The notes below the pieces were generated by a model that saw only the letters and a program-made list of their open reading frames with translations, was not told where the DNA came from and searched no databases. Below are positions 60,245-64,000 of a DNA stretch of 64,000 bases, piece after piece (the stretch's first letter is position 1; every line of letters begins with the position of its first letter). Source of the stretch: Ulvibacterium sp965228935 (lineage in GTDB: Bacteria; Bacteroidota; Bacteroidia; Flavobacteriales; Flavobacteriaceae); assembly GCF_965228935.1 (NCBI RefSeq), contig NZ_OZ245846.1, positions 2,604,001 to 2,668,000 of the forward strand, read 5' to 3'. Made by a program: the position numbers and the translations under genes.

Positions 60245-61093
60245 ATGCAATACACTTCCGAGGATTTATTGGGTGTAAAAACAAGAAAGGATTTAATTGA
60301 AATTGCCAACAGGAAAAACATAAAGATCGATAACGTTGTTAAAAAACTGAAGTATGAGCTGGAACTCATAAAACTTCAAAGTGAATTGGTCTCCCTGCAA
60401 CAATGGATTTCCAAGAATAACCTGCGCGTCGCAATTCTTTTCGAAGGTAGGGATGCGGCCGGAAAAGGAGGCTCCATAAAGCGCTTTTATGAGCACTTGA
60501 ACCCTAGGACGGCCAGGGTCGTTGCCTTGTCAAAACCAACTGAAAATGAGAAGGGACAATGGTATTTTAGAAGATATATCAAGGAACTTCCCAACCCTGG
60601 GGAAATTGTCTTTTTTGACCGTAGCTGGTATAACAGGGCGGTAGTGGAACCGGTAATGGGTTTTTGCAATGAAGAACAGTACGCCCAATTTATGGTACAA
60701 GTTCCGGGGTTTGAACATATGCTCTACGAGGATGGCGTAATTTTGATCAAGTTTTGGTTTTCCATCTCCAAGGAAGTGCAAAAGAAAAGGTTCACGGCCC
60801 GACTAAGAAACCCATTGAAGCAGTGGAAGTTTAGTCCGGTGGATATGAAGGGTCAGGAACTTTGGGACAAGTACACCTACTACAAGGAACAAATGTTTAC
60901 CAGAACCCATACTGATTTTAGCCCCTGGATCATAGTGAAGACTAATGATAAACAAACGGCACGTCTGGAGAGTATGCGCTATGTACTTTCCAAATTCGAC
61001 TACCGGGAGAAGGATTATTCAAAAATACCAATTCAACCCGATCCCAATGTCATTGTTCGCTATTATAGGAATGCAAAGCAAATAGATATATAG
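60245..61093 (+). CDS. ppk2: Polyphosphate kinase 2, first copy
   Basis: PPK2 transfers phosphate between polyphosphate and nucleotides (NDP or NMP). It has 282 residues. Catalytic features: Walker A FEGRDAAGKGGSIKR, Walker B-like EIVFFDRSWYNRAVVEPVMGF, and the lid region FTARLRNPLKQWKFSPVD. It is one of two tandem PPK2 genes separated by one base. Confidence 0.96.
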   Translation: MQYTSEDLLGVKTRKDLIEIANRKNIKIDNVVKKLKYELELIKLQSELVSLQQWISKNNLRVAILFEGRDAAGKGGSIKRFYEHLNPRTARVVALSKPTENEKGQWYFRRYIKELPNPGEIVFFDRSWYNRAVVEPVMGFCNEEQYAQFMVQVPGFEHMLYEDGVILIKFWFSISKEVQKKRFTARLRNPLKQWKFSPVDMKGQELWDKYTYYKEQMFTRTHTDFSPWIIVKTNDKQTARLESMRYVLSKFDYREKDYSKIPIQPDPNVIVRYYRNAKQIDI

Positions 61094-61094
61094 T

Positions 61095-61880
61095 ATGGAC
61101 CCACTTGAAGATCTGGACTTATCGGAGGAAAATCTGAAACTTTTAAATAGTAAAATAGGTTTACGAAGTCTTTTTGCAAGCAAACACTTGGATTTGGAAA
61201 AAGCGTTAAGGGATACCCAATATGAAACCAACCTACGGAAACGTCAGGTAGAGCTGGTGAAGTTACAAACCTGGGCCATTGAGAATAGAAAAAAGATAGT
61301 GGTCCTATTCGAGGGCCGTGATGCCGCAGGAAAGGGAGGGGCTATTCGTAGAATATCCGCCTATATTAACCCTAGATACTATAGAATAGTGGCATTGAAC
61401 AAACCCACGGAAGATGAGAAAGGGCAGTGGTATTTTCAAAGATATGTGAATAATCTTCCCGAGCCAGGTAAAATAGTCTTCTTTGATAGGAGCTGGTACA
61501 ATAGGGCCGTAGTAGAGCCCGTAAACGGTTTTTGTACACAGGAGGAGTATAGCATATTTATGTCCCAAGTGAACGATTTTGAGAAAATGATTATTCAATC
61601 CAATACCTATTTGATCAAGTTTTATTTTTCCATTACCAAGGAAGAACAACAAAAACGTTTTGAGGACATTAGGGAGAGTAATCTAAAACGTTGGAAAATG
61701 TCCCCTGTAGACGAAAGGGCCCAAGAACTTTGGGAGGAATATACCAAGTACAAGGAAGTAATGTTGGATAAAACGGATACTGCACATGCCCCATGGGTAA
61801 TTATAAATGCCAATAAAAAGACCAGCGCGCGCCTAAGCGCCATTGATCACATCCTAAAAACCATTCCTTATACAAAGTAA
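61095..61880 (+). CDS. ppk2: Polyphosphate kinase 2, second copy
   Basis: A 261-residue PPK2 paralogue of the preceding gene, in the same transcript (one-base gap). The same motifs are present: FEGRDAAGKGGAIRRI, KIVFFDRSWYNRAVVEPVNGF and FEDIRESNLKRWKMSPVD. The lid differs from copy one, so nucleotide preference may differ (for example NDP against NMP kinases), which is inference. Confidence 0.95.
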   Translation: MDPLEDLDLSEENLKLLNSKIGLRSLFASKHLDLEKALRDTQYETNLRKRQVELVKLQTWAIENRKKIVVLFEGRDAAGKGGAIRRISAYINPRYYRIVALNKPTEDEKGQWYFQRYVNNLPEPGKIVFFDRSWYNRAVVEPVNGFCTQEEYSIFMSQVNDFEKMIIQSNTYLIKFYFSITKEEQQKRFEDIRESNLKRWKMSPVDERAQELWEEYTKYKEVMLDKTDTAHAPWVIINANKKTSARLSAIDHILKTIPYTK

Positions 61881-62016
61881 AATTTTGTGTTTCTGATGAG
61901 GATTATGTCAATCTATGGATTTAATGGGATAGCCAGACTAATTTTGAAGGATTTGAGGCAAGGATGTCTTGGATATTTTTGTACGATTGAATTCATATTT
62001 TTTGGAAATGACTTTT

Positions 62017-62024
62017 TAAGTTTG
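62017..62024 (+). promoter_or_regulatory. -7 promoter box TAAGTTTG before the creatininase-family gene
   Basis: A perfect TAnnTTTG, 19 bases before the ATG at 62044. The TTGs available upstream (61987-61989 and 62002-62004) are 27 and 12 bases away, neither typical. Confidence 0.4.
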
Positions 62025-62043
62025 TGCAATAAAACCTAGAACT

Positions 62044-62805
62044 ATGAGACCCTATATTTTGGCCGAAACCAATTGGAATGCGCTTAAGGACGCCAAATTT
62101 GATTTGGCCGTTTTGCCTTGGGGGGCCACGGAAGCCCACAATTATCATTTGCCATATTCTACGGACAATTTTGAAGCGGATGCCCTTGCCGCTGGATCGG
62201 CAAAAGTGGCTTGGGAAAAGGGAGGTAAGGTTATAGTGCTCCCAACAGTTCCTTTTGGGGTGAATACAGGTCAATCCGATATCTATTTGGACATTAATCT
62301 AAATCCCAGCACGCAGTTCGCTATTCTATGTGATGTAGTGGAGGTGTTGAATCGTCAGGGAATTTATAAACTATTGATTTTCAATAGTCACGGGGGAAAT
62401 AATTTTAAACCTTTGGTACGGGAACTGGGCCTAAAGTTTCCGAAAATGTTCATCAGCTTTTCCAACTGGCCCCAGGCCGTTGATAAATCGGATTACTTTC
62501 AAGAAGACGGTGACCATGCAGATGAAATGGAGACCAGCCTGATGCTCTATCTAAGACCGGACTTGGTATTGCCCAAGGAGAAATGGGGAAGCGGTGGCTC
62601 AAAAAAATACAGAATTAAGGCATTTTCCGAGGGTTGGGTCTGGGCGGAGCGCAAATGGTCCCAGATCAGTGAGGATACCGGAGTGGGGAACCCTATGTAT
62701 TCGACCTCAGAAAAAGGGGAACGATTTTACAAGGATGTTACCCAAAAAATGGGCAATTTTCTTTTTGAACTTTGTGAGGCGGATATAAACGACCTGTACC
62801 AGTGA
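62044..62805 (+). CDS. Creatininase-family metallohydrolase
   Basis: A 253-residue amidohydrolase of the creatininase family. Metal ligands: WGATEAHNYHLPYSTDNFEAD (Glu, His, Asp), NSHGGNN and DHADEMETS. Members act on creatinine, mycofactocin/riboflavin precursors or other cyclic amides, so the substrate here is open. It has its own -7 box and appears monocistronic. Confidence 0.93.
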   Translation: MRPYILAETNWNALKDAKFDLAVLPWGATEAHNYHLPYSTDNFEADALAAGSAKVAWEKGGKVIVLPTVPFGVNTGQSDIYLDINLNPSTQFAILCDVVEVLNRQGIYKLLIFNSHGGNNFKPLVRELGLKFPKMFISFSNWPQAVDKSDYFQEDGDHADEMETSLMLYLRPDLVLPKEKWGSGGSKKYRIKAFSEGWVWAERKWSQISEDTGVGNPMYSTSEKGERFYKDVTQKMGNFLFELCEADINDLYQ

Positions 62806-62858
62806 GGTTGAGTACAAACCTCATGTTTTGGCCCGGGTTTTTCCGTTGAGACCAATGG

Positions 62859-63119
62859 CTACTTCCTAATTTCCTTATTGACCAACTTTGTGTATTGTTT
62901 CATGGCCTCCTCCCTTCCGATGTTTTTGGCCTGGATCAAGGCATTGGCCTTAAAGGCATTGATAAGTGGGGTCTTACTGCCAGGGTTGCTAAAATTTTTG
63001 TTTGCAATTTTGTAATAGGCATAGAGCTTTAATAAAAGATCGGCAGGAAGCGGTTTCGTATAGTTATTTACAAACTCTACGGCTTCTAAAAAATCAGTAT
63101 GTAACTTCTGCTTCTTCAT
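62859..63119 (-). CDS. Acyl-CoA-binding protein
   Basis: A protein of 86 residues of the ACBP four-helix family, from ATG 63119. The family pattern is LLLKLYAYYKIANKN (with the Tyr/Lys residues that bind acyl-CoA), FKANALIQAKN and GREEAMKQYTKLVN. ACBPs are mainly eukaryotic but occur in Bacteroidota. The gene overlaps the end of psd by 26 bases, so it is part of the phospholipid operon and may buffer acyl-CoA for lipid synthesis (inference). Confidence 0.92.
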   Translation of the reverse strand: MKKQKLHTDFLEAVEFVNNYTKPLPADLLLKLYAYYKIANKNFSNPGSKTPLINAFKANALIQAKNIGREEAMKQYTKLVNKEIRK

Positions 63120-63777
63120 CCTTGTCCACAACTGCGGCTATACAGGTTTTTGCACCTACTACCTTTTGGTTCAATTTAACGGTCACGGCGCAATCCAAAG
63201 GTAATAACAAGTCTACCCTAGAGCCAAATTTTATAAACCCTGCATCATCACCTTGTTGCACACTCTCGCCTTCTTCCGCATAATTTATGATACGTCTGGC
63301 CATGGCTCCGGCAATCTGCCGATATAGGATATCCCCAAATTTTGGGGTACGTATCACAACGGTGGTACGTTCATTGTCCGTACTGGATTTGGGATGCCAG
63401 GCCACTAAATACTTTCCCGGATGGTATTTGGAATATTTTATGCTTCCGCTTACGGGATAGCGCGTTACATGAACATTGACCGGAGACATAAAAATGGATA
63501 CCTGCAAGCGTTTATCCTTGAAATATTCGTTTTCCTCCACTTCTTCGATTACAACTACTTTGCCATCTACGGGAGCCAAGACTTCATCGAAGTTTTTAAT
63601 GACTTTTCGCTTTGGGTTACGAAAAAATTGAAGTATTAGAATCAAAAATACCAAAGAAAGAATTTGAAGTCCTAATCTTAGCCAAACCGTACCCACATAA
63701 AATTGGGATAACAGAACAGCGGCACAGACTATAAAAAAAGTTGTAATAATTATTTTTTGGCCTTCCCTATGAAACAT
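63094..63777 (-). CDS. psd: Phosphatidylserine decarboxylase (short, archaetidylserine-like type)
   Basis: Makes phosphatidylethanolamine from phosphatidylserine. It has 227 residues from ATG 63777. The N-terminal membrane helices come first (TTFFIVCAAVLLSQF, LQILSLVFLILILQFF), then NPKRKVIKNFDEVLAPVDGKVV and the proenzyme cleavage site GS in IKFGSRVDLLLP, whose Ser becomes the pyruvoyl group. It overlaps cdsA upstream by 11 bases and the ACBP gene downstream by 26 bases. Confidence 0.95.
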   Translation of the reverse strand: MFHREGQKIIITTFFIVCAAVLLSQFYVGTVWLRLGLQILSLVFLILILQFFRNPKRKVIKNFDEVLAPVDGKVVVIEEVEENEYFKDKRLQVSIFMSPVNVHVTRYPVSGSIKYSKYHPGKYLVAWHPKSSTDNERTTVVIRTPKFGDILYRQIAGAMARRIINYAEEGESVQQGDDAGFIKFGSRVDLLLPLDCAVTVKLNQKVVGAKTCIAAVVDKDEEAEVTY

Positions 63778-64000
63778 AAGCAAAAAAGATTAAGGTTAGG
63801 TATGCAAACGGCGCCGCAAATATGAGACTATCCAACCGATCCAGCATACCACCATGACCGGGTAGAATGGCTCCACTGTCCTTTACGCCTGCGACGCGCT
63901 TCAATTTGGATTCCAACAAATCCCCGAGGCTGCCAAATATAACAATGACTATTGCCAAAATAATCCACTGCATTGGGTTGATAATAGGTTCATACTTTCC
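63767..64000 (-). CDS. cdsA: Phosphatidate cytidylyltransferase, C-terminal part (5' end outside window)
   Basis: Makes CDP-diacylglycerol, the precursor of phosphatidylserine. The frame is open to the right edge (GKYEPIIN before an internal Met), so the gene continues beyond the window. The CdsA signature is visible: IFGSLGDLLESKLKRVAGVKDSG followed by LPGHGGMLDRLDS. Its 3' end overlaps psd by 11 bases, giving a cdsA-psd-ACBP operon. Confidence 0.96.
   Translation of the reverse strand, partial: GKYEPIINPMQWIILAIVIVIFGSLGDLLESKLKRVAGVKDSGAILPGHGGMLDRLDSLIFAAPFAYLTLIFFAYVS

Noticed and set aside
61896..62040. Small ORF of about 40 codons before the creatininase-family gene
   Set aside because: No recognisable pattern, ordinary composition, and it overlaps the -7 box of the next gene.

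Overview
The window looks like chromosomal DNA of a marine-type Flavobacteriaceae (Bacteroidota; Maribacter, Zobellia, Muricauda or a relative; the genus cannot be fixed from sequence alone). The evidence is the gene content (Na+-NQR with ApbE, T9SS type B sorting domains, carboxypeptidase-regulatory-like proteins, DUF6747, DUF6702 and DUF1573 proteins, an FeS-type photolyase next to a DASH cryptochrome), the lack of Shine-Dalgarno boxes, and Bacteroidota-type -7 promoter boxes (TAnnTTTG). No rRNA, tRNA, CRISPR array, prophage or intact insertion sequence was seen.

Layout. 1-5.4 kb: end of nqrB, then nqrCDEF, a small conserved gene and the flavin transferase gene apbE. 5.5-15 kb: an AraC-type membrane regulator, a TlpA-like lipoprotein, and housekeeping genes (map, gpmI). 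This stretch also holds a frameshifted Ada-like repair gene, a 39-codon remnant of a GxxExxY gene, small secreted or membrane proteins, two peptidases and an acetyltransferase. 15.2-26.4 kb, minus strand: the accessory heart of the window, two consecutive two-gene modules. Each module pairs a giant repetitive secreted protein with a T9SS type B sorted protein of about 385 residues. The first giant has six partial copies of a 98-residue repeat and a coiled-coil tail. The second has 390 uninterrupted Gly-X-Y triplets between a shared N-terminal domain and a probable C-terminal jelly-roll head. 26.6-32.5 kb: two paralogous carboxypeptidase-regulatory-like proteins, a patch of short tandem repeats, DUF6702, an M1 metallopeptidase, TatA and a PAP2 phosphatase.

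32.4-43.3 kb: metabolic genes including kynureninase and kynurenine 3-monooxygenase (two kynurenine-pathway steps about 6.6 kb apart), an MFS transporter, a ClpP, and a four-gene minus-strand light-repair operon (flavin reductase, DUF2256 zinc-finger protein, DASH cryptochrome, FeS photolyase). 43.3-54.5 kb: a coiled-coil protein with a degenerate zinc ribbon, Nif3-like protein, LpxK, a TPR hybrid histidine kinase, LipA, two sigma factors with an anti-sigma factor, MurB and an aminotransferase. 54.5-64 kb: an aspartyl protease with a PDZ domain, DUF1573, ValS, a lipoprotein, two tandem PPK2 polyphosphate kinases, a creatininase-family hydrolase, then acyl-CoA-binding protein, phosphatidylserine decarboxylase and the end of CdsA, which overlap in one phospholipid operon.

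Most likely undescribed system: the duplicated [long fibre protein + T9SS type B protein] module. It looks like a cell-surface fibre set, with one fibre built on a nearly proline-free, salt-bridge-rich bacterial collagen of about type I collagen length.
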